64,000 bases of DNA from Rhizobium mongolense USDA 1844 (GCF_000419765.1 NZ_ATTQ01000010.1:124154-188153); one strand, 5' to 3'; positions 43,308 to 53,051 are shown, counted from the first letter of the stretch. Program-made: numbers and translations. The notes: generated by a model from the letters alone, not told the origin.

Positions 43308-44126
43308 ATGGCTCAAGCAACAGGCCTCATGTCAGGCAAGCGTGGCGTCATCATGGGCGTCGCCAACAATCGTTCGATTGCGTGGGGCATTGCCAAAGCC
43401 ATTCATACACAGGGCGCCGAAATTGCCTTTACATATCAGGGCGATGCCCTGAAAAAACGCGTCGAGCCTCTGGCTGCCGAACTTGGCGGCGTACTCGCCG
43501 GCCACTGTGACGTCAGTGATGAAGCGAGCATCGATGCGGTTTTCGAGAACATCGAAAGGATGTGGGGCAAGATCGATTTCGTCGTTCACGCGATCGGCTT
43601 CTCGGACAAGGACGAGTTGACCGGCCGCTACGTCGATACTTCGCCGGACAATTTTTCCAAGACGATGCAGATTTCCGTCTACTCGTTCACGTCCGTCGCA
43701 CGCCGCGCCGAGAAGCTGATGACGGAGGGCGGCTCGCTTTTGACGCTCACCTATTACGGCGCCGAGAAGGTCATGCCGAACTACAATGTCATGGGCGTTG
43801 CGAAGGCTGCGCTCGAAGCGAGCGTCAAGTACCTCGCCGTCGATCTCGGACCGAAGAACATCCGCGTCAATGCGATTTCGGCAGGCCCGATCAAGACGCT
43901 GGCAGCGTCCGGCATCGGCGATTTCCGCTATATCCTGAAGTGGAACGAGTATAACGCTCCACTCCGCCGCACCGTCACCATCGAAGACGTCGGCGATGTC
44001 GGCCTTTACATGCTGTCTGACCTCTCGCGTTCGGTCACCGGCGAAGTGCACCACGCCGACAGCGGTTATCATGTGATCGGCATGAAGGCGGTAGACGCGC
44101 CGGATATTTCAGTTATCAAGGACTGA
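43308..44126 (+). CDS. fabI: Enoyl-[acyl-carrier-protein] reductase (NADH)
   Basis: Reduces trans-2-enoyl-ACP in the last step of each fatty-acid elongation cycle. 272 residues. The SDR variant motif GVANNRSIAWGIAKA, AIGFSDKDEL and the catalytic Tyr-x6-Lys in YNVMGVAKAALEA are present, as is the C-terminal block GEVHHADSGYHVIGM. Rhizobia often carry two fabI paralogues, so this may be fabI1 or fabI2. GGGGG lies before ATG 43308. The histidine phosphatase gene starts about 30 bases after its stop. Confidence 0.95.
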   Translation: MAQATGLMSGKRGVIMGVANNRSIAWGIAKAIHTQGAEIAFTYQGDALKKRVEPLAAELGGVLAGHCDVSDEASIDAVFENIERMWGKIDFVVHAIGFSDKDELTGRYVDTSPDNFSKTMQISVYSFTSVARRAEKLMTEGGSLLTLTYYGAEKVMPNYNVMGVAKAALEASVKYLAVDLGPKNIRVNAISAGPIKTLAASGIGDFRYILKWNEYNAPLRRTVTIEDVGDVGLYMLSDLSRSVTGEVHHADSGYHVIGMKAVDAPDISVIKD

Positions 44127-44154
44127 TCGAAGTCCCAATCAAGCGGAATCTGCC

Positions 44155-44745
44155 TTGCTCATCTATGTGGTCCGACATGGTCAGACCGACTGGAACGCCG
44201 AACGCCGTCTGCAAGGCCAGAAGGATATTCCGCTGAATGTCATCGGCCGCGAACAGGCGCGGCTGAACGGCATCGACATGGCCGAGATTCTCAGGGTCGA
44301 AGCCATTTCCTTCGATTTCGTCGCAAGCCCGCTCCAGCGCACGCGCGAGACGATGGAGATCATGCGCACGGCAATGGGCCTGCCGCCCAAGGACTATCGC
44401 AGCGACGACCGGCTGGTCGAAGTTTCCTTCGGCGACTGGGAAGGCTTCACCATCCGGGAACTGAAGGCGACCCAGCGCGATCGCATCATCGAGCGCAATA
44501 TCAACAAATGGGATTTCATCCCGCCGGGCGACTATGCCGAAAGCTACGAGATCATGTCGTGGCGCATCCGCTCATGGCTGAACTCCGTCGAGCGCCCGAC
44601 CGTTTGCGTCACACATGGCGGCGTCATCCGCAGCCTCTTCAAGATGATCGCTGATCTGCCGAAGCACGAGGCTGCCGAGGGGGAAATTCCGCAGGACCGA
44701 ATCCTGAAGATCGACACCGCGAAGAGACTGATCGGCTGGATATAG
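44155..44745 (+). CDS. Histidine phosphatase family protein
   Basis: 196 residues from TTG 44155. Begins LIYVVRHGQTDWNAE with the RHG catalytic signature (phospho-His near residue 8), and includes ASPLQRTRETME, EVSFGDWEG and the second His in CVTHGGVIRSLF. It belongs to the phosphoglycerate mutase/phosphatase branch; without a family-specific substrate signature only phosphatase activity is proposed. It is probably co-transcribed with fabI and converges on the DUF1344 gene. Confidence 0.9.
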   Translation: MLIYVVRHGQTDWNAERRLQGQKDIPLNVIGREQARLNGIDMAEILRVEAISFDFVASPLQRTRETMEIMRTAMGLPPKDYRSDDRLVEVSFGDWEGFTIRELKATQRDRIIERNINKWDFIPPGDYAESYEIMSWRIRSWLNSVERPTVCVTHGGVIRSLFKMIADLPKHEAAEGEIPQDRILKIDTAKRLIGWI

Positions 44746-44752
44746 CCTCTAC

Positions 44753-45013
44753 TTACTGTACGATGTCGAGGTCGTTGATCACCCGCTTGCCGTCCACTTC
44801 CGTGTAGAAGATCACCACTTTCACACCGGCCTTAAGCCCATCGAAGTTGAACTCCTCGGGCGCCTGATATGTCTTGCCGTCATCGAGTGTCAGGCTGAGA
44901 CTGCTCATGTCGACTTTCTTGATGGTCGCTTCGACGTCGGCGCTTTCGGCAAAGCTGCTGATGGGCGACAGGAAACTTGCTGTGGCCAGCAGCGTGGCAA
45001 CAAAAAAACGCAT
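44753..45013 (-). CDS. Secreted DUF1344 protein
   Basis: 86 residues from ATG 45013. A signal peptide (about 1-21, ending SFAES) leads a small beta-strand-rich domain, with VEATIKKVDMSSLSLTLDDG and a terminal VDGKRVINDLDIVQ. The family is common in rhizobia and is of unknown function, probably periplasmic. A longer reading frame extends to 45139 but lacks the signal-compatible start. It converges on the phosphatase gene. Confidence 0.85.
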   Translation of the reverse strand: MRFFVATLLATASFLSPISSFAESADVEATIKKVDMSSLSLTLDDGKTYQAPEEFNFDGLKAGVKVVIFYTEVDGKRVINDLDIVQ

Positions 45014-45257
45014 CGCGGCAACCCTCTTGAAACTCGACGCAATAATCCGGTGAAACACACATAAGCTCCTGAATATGGCGAAAATTGCCCGGAAGAATGG
45101 CTTTCCGCGCCTCATTGATGAATAGCATTTTAACAACAATCAAGAGCAGCCGCTAACCATGAGAGGGATCTGAATTGCAAGCCGCAAAGATGAACCATCA
45201 GGAAATCGTAAATTAACCGGTTCCTCCTAGAGTTCCGCCGAACAGGGGGACATATTT

Positions 45258-48200
45258 TTGCTTTTCCGGCTGGGCGCCAATATGCAGTTGCGGCGGGTAC
45301 TCAAGAATACCTGGGTTTCACTGCTGGTTTCGACCCTCGTCGCATTTGTGGTCGTTGCGGTCGGCTTCACGCTCGACCGTGCGAATACTGCGGCCTATCT
45401 GCGAGAGGTGCAGATCCGCACAGAAAACGAGACGAACCTCATTCGCGCCCGCATGGCGGCACAGATCAATATGGACGTCACCGTCGTCCGCGATCTGTCC
45501 AACATGATTTCCATGAGCGCGAAAGCCAACGATGAAGAAATGGAGCGCCAGATCAATTGGCTGCTCATCCAAAATCCCCATTTCGTCAGCATCGCCGTCG
45601 CACCCGATTTCGTCGTCGGCAACGTCTTCCCGCCGCAGTCCGGCAAGAGCCGCATCGGCAAGGATGTGCGTGAAATGCTGATGCTGCGCCAGCCCGTCGG
45701 GCGCAATACGGGGGACCAACAGGCGCGTTTCTACGGTCCGGTCAAGATCGGCAGCGGAAGGGATGCCTTCGCGATCTTCTTCCCGATCTTCATCAAGGAG
45801 AGCGGGCAGCGAAAGATCTGGGGTGCGGTCGAAGTCATGATCGACCAGGATATGTTCTACGAGAACACTGGCCTCAAACCCGCGCGCAATAGCGAAAACC
45901 AGGAACGCTACCCGCATCTCGACCATCTTTCGATCGCAGTGCGCGACCTGGGGACTGTGGCCGAGCAACGCGCCCTTCCCTTCTTCGGCAGCGCCGATGT
46001 CCTCGACAAGCAGCCGTTCCGCCGCAAGATCACCTTTGCTGGCGGGCGCTGGGAGCTTTCGGCCGTGCCGACGACCGGATGGAATGAAGCTCCGCCGAAC
46101 CAGCTTCAGCTTCGCTTGATCATCATCGCGGCAGGCTGCGTCATCATCGTGCCGATCTTCCTCGCGACCCTGCTTCTTGGCGAGCGCACCCGCAATGTCA
46201 ACGAACTCGAGGCACGCGAAACGAAGCTGCTCGAACTTTCGCAACGGCTGAACCTGGCGCTGGATTCGTCCAATATCGGCATCTGGGAACTGCAGGATCA
46301 CGGCCACAGCCTTTACTGGGACACGCGCGCCTCGGGCCTTCACGGCCAGCCTGCCGGCGAGGGCAGTCATCCGCTTGAAAGCTGGCTCGAGGCAATCGTG
46401 GCGGCAGACCGGCCAATCGCCGAGACTCACTTTTTCAACTGCAGCCTGGCAGGCACGTCCTGCACGGCGCAGTACCGTATCAGGCTTTCGGACGGCAGCA
46501 TCCGGTATCTGCGCTCGGTAGGCTCCTTCTACACGGATGCGGGCGGAACCGGCAGGACGATCGGCATCGTCGCGGACGTGACTGCAGACGCGGAGGCAGC
46601 CGATATGCTGCGCAAGGCAAAAGAAAACAGCGATATCAAGAATGCCGAGCTGGAACTGGCACTGGACGAGCTCTCCCGCCGCGAGATGCAGCTTGCCGAA
46701 CTTTCAACCCGCCTCGATCTGGCGCTCGATTCCTATCAGTGCGGCATCTGGGAAACGACGCTCGACACTGCCGGCTCGGTCTGGGACGAACGCATGCACG
46801 AGCTCTACGGGCTGGAACCACGGCAGGGATTCATGCCCCAGGATGTATGGCTTTCCTGCATTCACCCGGAAGATCGAGCTCTTGCGCTGGAAAGCGCACG
46901 GCATTTCAAGCAGCTCGGCGACAAGCACACGCTCATTTGCCGCGTGCCGGCCGAGGACGGCAGCATTCGCTACGTCCGCTCGACCGGCAAGGTGCACCAG
47001 ACGGCGACAGGTCAGCTGAAGCTCATTGGCGTAGCGCTCGACGTCACGGAAGATGCGCTGCTGACAGCCGAGCTGCAGGCTGCGAAGGACGAAGCGGTTG
47101 CCAAGAATATCGAACTCGAACTTGCCAAGAATCGTATCGAGCACAATTCGCTGCATGATCCGCTGACGGCACTGGCCAACCGCCGCAAGCTCGACATCGC
47201 GCTCGAAAACCTGACGGCCGGCAGCCGGTCGCAGCGGCAGAAATTCGCAATCCTCCACATCGACCTCGACCGCTTCAAGCAGATCAACGACACGCTCGGC
47301 CACGCAGCCGGGGACGCGATGCTGGTGCATGCGTCGAAGGTTCTTTCGAAGAATGTCCGCGGCAGCGATGTCGTCGCGCGCATCGGCGGCGACGAGTTCG
47401 TCATCCTCGCACTCGATGTCAGCGACGAGGATATGGCCGCGCTGGCGGGCGGGATCATCGAAGAAATGCGCCAGCCCGTCAATTTCCAGGGCTTCCCCTG
47501 CCGCTGCGGCGTTTCGATCGGCATCGCGCTTGCGAACGGCGTCCATGTCGACGCGCGCAAGGTGCTGATCAACGCCGATATCGCCCTCTACCGCGCAAAG
47601 AGCCTGGGTCGGAACCGCTACGAATTCTTCAACCAGAACCTCCAGGCCGACATCATCAACAGCAAGCGCGTCGCCGACGAGATCCTTGCCGGCATCGAGA
47701 ATGGCGAATTCACCGCTTGGTACCAGCCGCAATTTTGCGCGCGGACGATGCAGCTCGCCGGCGTCGAAGCGCTGGTGCGCTGGAACCACCCGGCCCGCGG
47801 CCTGCTGACGCCGGACAAGTTCCTGCGCATCGCCGACGAGATCAACGTGGTGCAGGCGCTGGACCGCATCGTTCTCGAAACCGCACTGAAGGACAAGATG
47901 CGCTGGGCAGCACTCGGCGTTTCAGTGCCGCAGGTCTCCGTCAATGTTTCAGCGCGGCGGCTGCATGACGGTAGCCTCTTCGAATCGCTGAGCGACCTGC
48001 AGATACGCCCGGGCGAGCTTTCATTCGAATTGGTGGAATCGATCTTCCTCGACGAGAGCGAGGATGTGGCAGCTCACAACCTCGACCGCATCAAGGCGCT
48101 CGGCATCGACATCGAAATCGACGATTTCGGCACCGGCCATACATCGATCGTGAGCCTGCTGAAGCTGAAGCCGAAACGGCTGAAGATCGACCGCCAGCTT

Positions 48201-48437
48201 GTGCAGCCGATCCTCAACTCTCCGCAGGAGCGCGCACTGGTAAGCTCGATCATCGACATCGCCCGCTCGCTCGGCGTCGAAACGGTGGCGGAAGGGATCG
48301 AGACGATCGCGCATGCCGATATGCTGCGCGATCTTGGCTGCGACCTGCTGCAGGGCTACGCCTTCTCTCGTCCCCTCTCCTTCGACGACTTCACGGCCGC
48401 CGCAGCCGATGGTGCGGCCTGGCGACTCGCTTCCTGA
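45258..48437 (+). CDS. Sensor protein with tandem PAS, GGDEF and EAL domains
   Basis: 1059 residues from TTG 45258 (ATG 45282 is possible). A membrane helix (about 20-42), a CHASE-type periplasmic sensing region (about 45-290) and a second helix (about 290-312) are followed by two similar PAS units (about 330-450 and 475-600), GGDEF (about 640-790) and EAL (about 800-1055). GGDEF is canonical, and the inhibitory RGSD lies five residues upstream. EAL, DDFGTG and EGIET are also intact, so both synthesis and breakdown of c-di-GMP are possible. The PAS repeats open with near-identical LSxRLxLALDS, an internal duplication. Confidence 0.93.
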   Translation: MLFRLGANMQLRRVLKNTWVSLLVSTLVAFVVVAVGFTLDRANTAAYLREVQIRTENETNLIRARMAAQINMDVTVVRDLSNMISMSAKANDEEMERQINWLLIQNPHFVSIAVAPDFVVGNVFPPQSGKSRIGKDVREMLMLRQPVGRNTGDQQARFYGPVKIGSGRDAFAIFFPIFIKESGQRKIWGAVEVMIDQDMFYENTGLKPARNSENQERYPHLDHLSIAVRDLGTVAEQRALPFFGSADVLDKQPFRRKITFAGGRWELSAVPTTGWNEAPPNQLQLRLIIIAAGCVIIVPIFLATLLLGERTRNVNELEARETKLLELSQRLNLALDSSNIGIWELQDHGHSLYWDTRASGLHGQPAGEGSHPLESWLEAIVAADRPIAETHFFNCSLAGTSCTAQYRIRLSDGSIRYLRSVGSFYTDAGGTGRTIGIVADVTADAEAADMLRKAKENSDIKNAELELALDELSRREMQLAELSTRLDLALDSYQCGIWETTLDTAGSVWDERMHELYGLEPRQGFMPQDVWLSCIHPEDRALALESARHFKQLGDKHTLICRVPAEDGSIRYVRSTGKVHQTATGQLKLIGVALDVTEDALLTAELQAAKDEAVAKNIELELAKNRIEHNSLHDPLTALANRRKLDIALENLTAGSRSQRQKFAILHIDLDRFKQINDTLGHAAGDAMLVHASKVLSKNVRGSDVVARIGGDEFVILALDVSDEDMAALAGGIIEEMRQPVNFQGFPCRCGVSIGIALANGVHVDARKVLINADIALYRAKSLGRNRYEFFNQNLQADIINSKRVADEILAGIENGEFTAWYQPQFCARTMQLAGVEALVRWNHPARGLLTPDKFLRIADEINVVQALDRIVLETALKDKMRWAALGVSVPQVSVNVSARRLHDGSLFESLSDLQIRPGELSFELVESIFLDESEDVAAHNLDRIKALGIDIEIDDFGTGHTSIVSLLKLKPKRLKIDRQLVQPILNSPQERALVSSIIDIARSLGVETVAEGIETIAHADMLRDLGCDLLQGYAFSRPLSFDDFTAAAADGAAWRLAS

Positions 48438-48757
48438 GGGGCTTAGATAGCCGTTTGCGATTTTTGCCCCCGCTCTCCATCGCATGATTTGCCCCTCGCC
48501 CTAACGCTTCTCCCCGTAAACGGGGCGAGGCAACTTGACATGCCCAGCGCCGAGATTTGAGGAAGGTGATGAAGGGGCCGCGGCATTTCTCAATGCCGAT
48601 GACGTCCAAAACCCGCATCGATCGCAAATTGCGGAAACATCATTTCTTCCTCGCGTGGATTTCGCGCAAAGAAAGGCTTTTGCCCCAACCTCTTTTTGGC
48701 CTATGAGTGTCGCGCATTTTGGAGAATGGCGCGGGTTGCCGCGCGTGGTCGGAACAC
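48438..48757. repeat. Intergenic stretch with rhizobial repeat fragment and hairpin
   Basis: 320 bases with no supportable gene between the GGDEF-EAL gene and aroC. The segment 48491-48530 is a partial copy of the repeat seen at 8.0 kb and holds a stem CCCCGT (48512-48517) / ACGGGG (48520-48525), nested in CCTCGCC...GGCGAGG. A TTGACA (48535-48540) follows, but no good -10 element at 17 bases was found. The remainder must hold the aroC promoter. Confidence 0.45.
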
Positions 48758-49855
48758 ATGTCGCACAATACATTCGGTCATCTCTTCCGTGTAACAACCT
48801 GGGGCGAGAGCCACGGCCCGGCACTCGGCTGCGTCGTCGACGGCTGCCCTCCCGGCCTGCGCTTCAAGCTGGAAGACATCCAGGCCTGGCTCGACAAGCG
48901 CAAGCCCGGCCAGTCGCGTTTCGTGACGCAGCGCCGCGAGGCGGACCTCGTGAAGGTGCTGTCCGGCGTGATGCTGGATGCCGACGGCGAGACGATGACG
49001 ACGACCGGAACGCCGATCGCGATGACGATCGAGAACACGGACCAGCGCTCCAAGGATTACGGCGAGATTGCCCGGCAATACCGCCCCGGCCACGCCGACT
49101 ATACTTATGACGTCAAATACGGCATCCGCGACTATCGCGGCGGCGGCCGCTCCTCCGCCCGCGAGACCGCGGCACGTGTCGCGGCCGGCGGGATTGCCCG
49201 TCTCGTTGTGCCGAACATGAAAGTTCACGGAGCTCTCGTGCAGATCGGCAAGCACAAGATCAACCGCCAGAACTGGGATTGGGATCAGGTTAACCAAAAT
49301 CCCTTCTTCTCGCCGGATGCCGAGATCGTCCCCGTATGGGAGGAATATCTTGACGGCATCCGCAAGAACGGCTCCTCAATCGGCGCCGTCGTCGAAGTCG
49401 TGGCTGAAGGTGTTCCGGCCGGGCTCGGTGCGCCCATCTATGCCAAGCTCGACCAGGACATCGCCTCGCTGCTGATGTCGATCAATGCCGTGAAGGGCGT
49501 CGAGATCGGTAATGGGTTCGGCGCCGCCGAGATCACCGGCGAAGAAAACGCCGACGAGATGCGCATGGGCAATGACGGCAAGCCGCTGTTTCTTTCCAAC
49601 CACGCCGGCGGTATTTTAGGCGGCATATCGACCGGTCAGCCGGTGATCGCGCGGTTTGCGATCAAGCCGACTTCCTCCATCCTCACCGAGCGGCGCTCGA
49701 TTGATGCCGATGGAAACAATGTCGATATCCGCACCAAGGGTCGGCACGACCCCTGCGTCGGTATCCGGGCCGTGCCGATCGGCGAAGCCATGGTCGCCTG
49801 CGCCATCGCCGATCACTACCTCCGCGACCGCGGCCAGACCGGCCGGCTGAAATAG
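48758..49855 (+). CDS. aroC: Chorismate synthase
   Basis: 365 residues from ATG 48758 (the open frame begins earlier at 48707, but the family starts MSHNTFGHLF). Converts EPSP to chorismate with reduced FMN. Signatures are WGESHGPALG at the start, the central block SARETAARVAAG and the terminal DPCVGIRAVPIGEAM. ribB follows 10 bases after its stop, so the two are co-transcribed; chorismate and riboflavin synthesis are thereby linked, with aroC needing flavin. Confidence 0.97.
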   Translation: MSHNTFGHLFRVTTWGESHGPALGCVVDGCPPGLRFKLEDIQAWLDKRKPGQSRFVTQRREADLVKVLSGVMLDADGETMTTTGTPIAMTIENTDQRSKDYGEIARQYRPGHADYTYDVKYGIRDYRGGGRSSARETAARVAAGGIARLVVPNMKVHGALVQIGKHKINRQNWDWDQVNQNPFFSPDAEIVPVWEEYLDGIRKNGSSIGAVVEVVAEGVPAGLGAPIYAKLDQDIASLLMSINAVKGVEIGNGFGAAEITGEENADEMRMGNDGKPLFLSNHAGGILGGISTGQPVIARFAIKPTSSILTERRSIDADGNNVDIRTKGRHDPCVGIRAVPIGEAMVACAIADHYLRDRGQTGRLK

Positions 49856-49865
49856 GAACTGTCCC

Positions 49866-50969
49866 ATGCCTTATGACCAGAAGCGTGTCGTCGATGCCAT
49901 CCGGGCCTTCGAAGCCGGCGAAATCGTCGTCGTCATGGATGACGACGACCGGGAGAATGAAGGCGACCTGATCGTCGCCGCCGTCCATTGCACACCGGAA
50001 AAGATGGCCTTCATCGTCCGCCATACCTCCGGCATCGTCTGCACGCCCATGCCGAAAGAAGAGGCGAAGCGCCTGAACCTCAACGCCATGGTGGCCGAAA
50101 ACGACTCCGCGCACACGACGGCCTTCACCGTGTCCGTCGATTTCAAGCACGGCACGACGACCGGCATTTCCGCCGACGACCGCACGCTGACGGTGCGCAA
50201 TCTCGCCAATCCGAATGTCGGTGCGAGCGATTTCGTCCGGCCCGGCCACATCTTTCCACTCGTTGCCCGCGAAGGCGGCGTTCTGATGCGTTCTGGCCAT
50301 ACGGAAGCGGCCGTCGATCTCTGCAGGCTCGCCGGACTGCCGCTGATCGGCGTCATCAGCGAGCTCGTTAATGACGACGGTACGGTGACGCGCGGGCCGC
50401 AGGTCATCGATTTTGCGGAAAAGCATGGCCTGAAGCTCGTCTCGGTCGCAGACCTCATCGCCTATCGCCAGCGCAAGGAAACGCTGATCGAACTCGGCGC
50501 CAGCTTCGATATCGAGACGCCGTTCGGCAAGGCCAAGGCGCACACCTATTCGCTTCCCTGGGATCCGATGCAGCACCTCGCCGTCGTCTTCGGCGATATA
50601 CGCGACGGCATCGACATCCCTGTGCGCCTGCACCCGGAAAATGTCGCCGAGGACCTCTTCGGCAAGAAAAGCCCGGTCGACCACTACATGCAGAAAATCG
50701 CCGAGGAAGGCCGCGGCATCATCGTCTACCTCCGTGAAGGCTCCGTGGGCGTGGGCCACTACGACAACGGCCGCAAGGCCCGCAGCCAGGGCCGCGAAGC
50801 CCACGCCGAAGCCAAGAGCCGCGAAAGCGAATGGCTGGAAATCGGCTTGGGCGCGCAGATCCTGAAAGACCTCGGCGTCAGTTCGATCAGGCTGCTCACC
50901 AGCCGCGAGCGACACTATGTCGGCCTGGAGGGATTTGGAATCAAGATTTCAAAGACGGAGATTTGGTGA
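49866..50969 (+). CDS. ribB: 3,4-dihydroxy-2-butanone 4-phosphate synthase with non-catalytic C-terminal domain
   Basis: 367 residues. The N-terminal half (1-205) makes the butanone phosphate of riboflavin from ribulose 5-phosphate, with DDDDRENEGDLIVAA and the metal-binding SGHTEAAVDL. The second half has the GTP cyclohydrolase II fold but lacks the Cys zinc ligands: where the enzyme reads CxxxxxxLRCDCG, this has ENVAEDLFGKKSPVDHYM. It therefore should not open GTP, matching the RibBX arrangement known in proteobacteria. A separate GCHII gene must exist elsewhere. Confidence 0.94.
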   Translation: MPYDQKRVVDAIRAFEAGEIVVVMDDDDRENEGDLIVAAVHCTPEKMAFIVRHTSGIVCTPMPKEEAKRLNLNAMVAENDSAHTTAFTVSVDFKHGTTTGISADDRTLTVRNLANPNVGASDFVRPGHIFPLVAREGGVLMRSGHTEAAVDLCRLAGLPLIGVISELVNDDGTVTRGPQVIDFAEKHGLKLVSVADLIAYRQRKETLIELGASFDIETPFGKAKAHTYSLPWDPMQHLAVVFGDIRDGIDIPVRLHPENVAEDLFGKKSPVDHYMQKIAEEGRGIIVYLREGSVGVGHYDNGRKARSQGREAHAEAKSRESEWLEIGLGAQILKDLGVSSIRLLTSRERHYVGLEGFGIKISKTEIW

Positions 50970-51087
50970 GAGGCTCCCTTCTCCGGCGGAGACAGGTGGC
51001 CTGCCGGGGCCGGATGGGGGGCGTTCCGACAATCTCGTGCCGAGCGAGGCTCGGCACTTCTCCCCGCTGGGGAAAAGAGACACGCGG
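50970..51087. repeat. Rhizobial repeat with two hairpins between convergent genes
   Basis: Between ribB and the YcaQ-like gene lies a repeat-like unit. It holds a perfect 9-base stem GTGCCGAGC (51037-51045) / GCTCGGCAC (51049-51057) and a second stem TCCCC/GGGGA (51061-51073) followed by AAAAGA. It can serve as a transcription end for both genes. The sequence is related to the repeat units at 8.0 and 48.5 kb. Confidence 0.55.
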
Positions 51088-52278
51088 CTAACCCATCCAC
51101 CCCTTAAGAAACACAACCTTCTCCACCCCCGCAAACTTCGCCACGCGCTCCAGTTCCGCTCGCAGCCTCTCCATCCGTCCCGCAGAAGCCTTCACGCCGG
51201 GCTCCAGCCATAGCCGCTTCACATCCAGCGTCCCCTTCTTGCGGTCGGCCTTCATGTCGATGCGGCCGATGAGTTTGTCGCCTTCGAGCAGCGGAAAGAC
51301 GTAATAGCCGTATTCGCGCTTCGGCTCAGGTACGAAAACCTCGATGCGGTAGAAGAAGCCGAACAGGCGTTCGGCGCGGTTGCGGTCGCGGATCGTCGGA
51401 TCGAAGGGGCTCAAGACGCGAATGCGCGCCGGAGCCTCGAGATAGTCATCCAGCGTCGAAAGGAAATCCGCGAAGGCCCAGGAGGGGCGCGGCTTGCCGC
51501 CGAGCGCCGGCTCGATCAGGATCTCGGTCAGTTCGTCGCGATGGGTTGAAACCCAGGCCTTCGCCTCGTCCGGCAACAGCAGATTCCAAAAGGCGGCGAT
51601 TTCGCCGTGTGTCGCAAAACCGAGCCGTTTCAACGCGCTTCGGCACGCCCAATCGACAAACTCCTCCCGGCTTACTTCCGGATCGCGGAATTCGGCCGGG
51701 ATGACACGCTCGACCAGATCGTAGATCTTCTGGAAATTGGAGCGGCCGGCGATGGCGAACTTGCCGGTGTGCCAGAAATATTCGAGCGCGGTCTTGTTGG
51801 GATGCCAGTTCCACCAGCCGCCCGAGGTGTGTCCGTCGGCCTTGATCTCGCGCGCCATGATCGCGCCGTCGCGCGCCACGCGCTCGTAGGTCTCGTCGAA
51901 GGCATGCTCGAAACCCTCGCCGCGCCATTTGCGCCAGCGCTCGACGAGCACCTCTTCCTGGTGGCGGAATTTGTGCTTCCAGTATTTGAAGAAGTCGCTC
52001 GGCAGGATGGAGGCGTCGTGCGTCCAATGTTCGAACAGCGCGCCGTCCTTCTCCAGGAGCGCGGTCAGGTGTTCGCGTCTGTATGTCTGGTTGCGGGAAA
52101 AGAGGATCTGGTGATGCGCCCGCTCCACCGTCTGGATGCTGTCCACCTGCACGAAACCGATGTCATGGATCAGCTGCAGCAGCCCGGCCTTGGTCAGGGC
52201 GCGATTCGGCGGAGAGCTTAGGCCCTGTTTGGCGAGGAAGACGCGGCGGGCATCGCTGTTCGAAAAGAGATTCGTCAT
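51088..52278 (-). CDS. YcaQ-like DNA glycosylase (winged-helix, AlkX/AZL group)
   Basis: 396 residues from ATG 52278. It contains stacked winged-helix domains and the QxD motif in VQVDSIQTVERAHH, which in characterised members (E. coli YcaQ) removes interstrand crosslinks and bulky N-alkyl bases. Further conserved segments are WTHDASILP, GWWNWHPNKTALEYFW and LSPFDPTIRDRNRAERLFGF. The lesion acted on by this copy is inferred. It is divergent from bioM. Confidence 0.86.
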   Translation of the reverse strand: MTNLFSNSDARRVFLAKQGLSSPPNRALTKAGLLQLIHDIGFVQVDSIQTVERAHHQILFSRNQTYRREHLTALLEKDGALFEHWTHDASILPSDFFKYWKHKFRHQEEVLVERWRKWRGEGFEHAFDETYERVARDGAIMAREIKADGHTSGGWWNWHPNKTALEYFWHTGKFAIAGRSNFQKIYDLVERVIPAEFRDPEVSREEFVDWACRSALKRLGFATHGEIAAFWNLLLPDEAKAWVSTHRDELTEILIEPALGGKPRPSWAFADFLSTLDDYLEAPARIRVLSPFDPTIRDRNRAERLFGFFYRIEVFVPEPKREYGYYVFPLLEGDKLIGRIDMKADRKKGTLDVKRLWLEPGVKASAGRMERLRAELERVAKFAGVEKVVFLKGWMG

Positions 52279-52376
52279 GGGCACATCATATTCGGGAAAA
52301 TGTTCCTAGCCACCCGGTTTTGCACTTTTGACGCTGCGGCTATAGAAGCAGCATCGGATTGTGACAGGGGAATGAT

Positions 52377-53051
52377 TTGGAGATCCGCTTCGAAGGGGCT
52401 GCAGTCACTTATGGCGCGCGGGAAGCGCTCTCGCCGCTGACCCTCACTCTCACGGAAAACCGCATCGGCGTAATCGGCCTCAACGGTTCGGGAAAGACCA
52501 CTTTCGCGCGGCTGATCAATGGCCTGACGAAGCCGACAGCTGGACGCGTGATCGTCAATGGCCGCGACACGGCCGACTTTCATTCGGCCCTTCCGGATGT
52601 CGGCTTCATCTTCCAGCAGCCGCAGAACCAGATCATCCTGCCGATCGTGCGCGACGACATTGCCTTCGGATTGAAGGGCCGCGGCCTCTCGAAGGCCGAG
52701 ATCGAAGCGAAGGTTGAAGCTGCACTCGGCCGCTTCGGTGCCGCCCATCTGGCAGCGCGGCGGGCGCACGAGCTTTCTGGCGGCGAGTTGCAGATCGCTG
52801 CCCTCTCCGCGGTGCTGGTGACCGGCCCGGATATCCTGATCCTCGACGAGCCGACGAACCAGCTGGATCTCAAGAATCGCGCGTTGGTGCAGAAGATCAT
52901 CGAGGACCTGCCTGAAAACGCCATCGTGATCAGCCATGATCTGGAACTGGTCGCGGATTTCGGCCGCGTCCTGCTCTTCCACGGGGGGAGGCTTGCCGCC
53001 GATGCGCCGGCGGCCGAGGCCATTGCGCGCTACCGGGAGATTATCGCCTGA
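52377..53051 (+). CDS. bioM: Biotin ECF transporter ATPase BioM
   Basis: 224 residues from TTG 52377. Walker A GLNGSGKTT, Q-loop QQPQNQIILP, signature LSGGELQIAALS, Walker B ILILDEPT and switch His ISHDLE are all present. It forms the energising module with BioN for the biotin-binding S component BioY. The three genes lie in the order bioM, bioN, bioY as in Rhizobium etli. The upstream region has CTATAGA, only 6/10 to the BioR operator and not claimed as a site. Confidence 0.93.
   Translation: MEIRFEGAAVTYGAREALSPLTLTLTENRIGVIGLNGSGKTTFARLINGLTKPTAGRVIVNGRDTADFHSALPDVGFIFQQPQNQIILPIVRDDIAFGLKGRGLSKAEIEAKVEAALGRFGAAHLAARRAHELSGGELQIAALSAVLVTGPDILILDEPTNQLDLKNRALVQKIIEDLPENAIVISHDLELVADFGRVLLFHGGRLAADAPAAEAIARYREIIA

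Noticed and set aside
46704..47789. Minus-strand frame opposite the second GGDEF-EAL gene
   Set aside because: Antisense shadow of a well-supported gene.
52330..52376. CTATAGA as a BioR operator before bioM
   Set aside because: Only six of ten positions fit the TTATMKATAA consensus, which is expected by chance.
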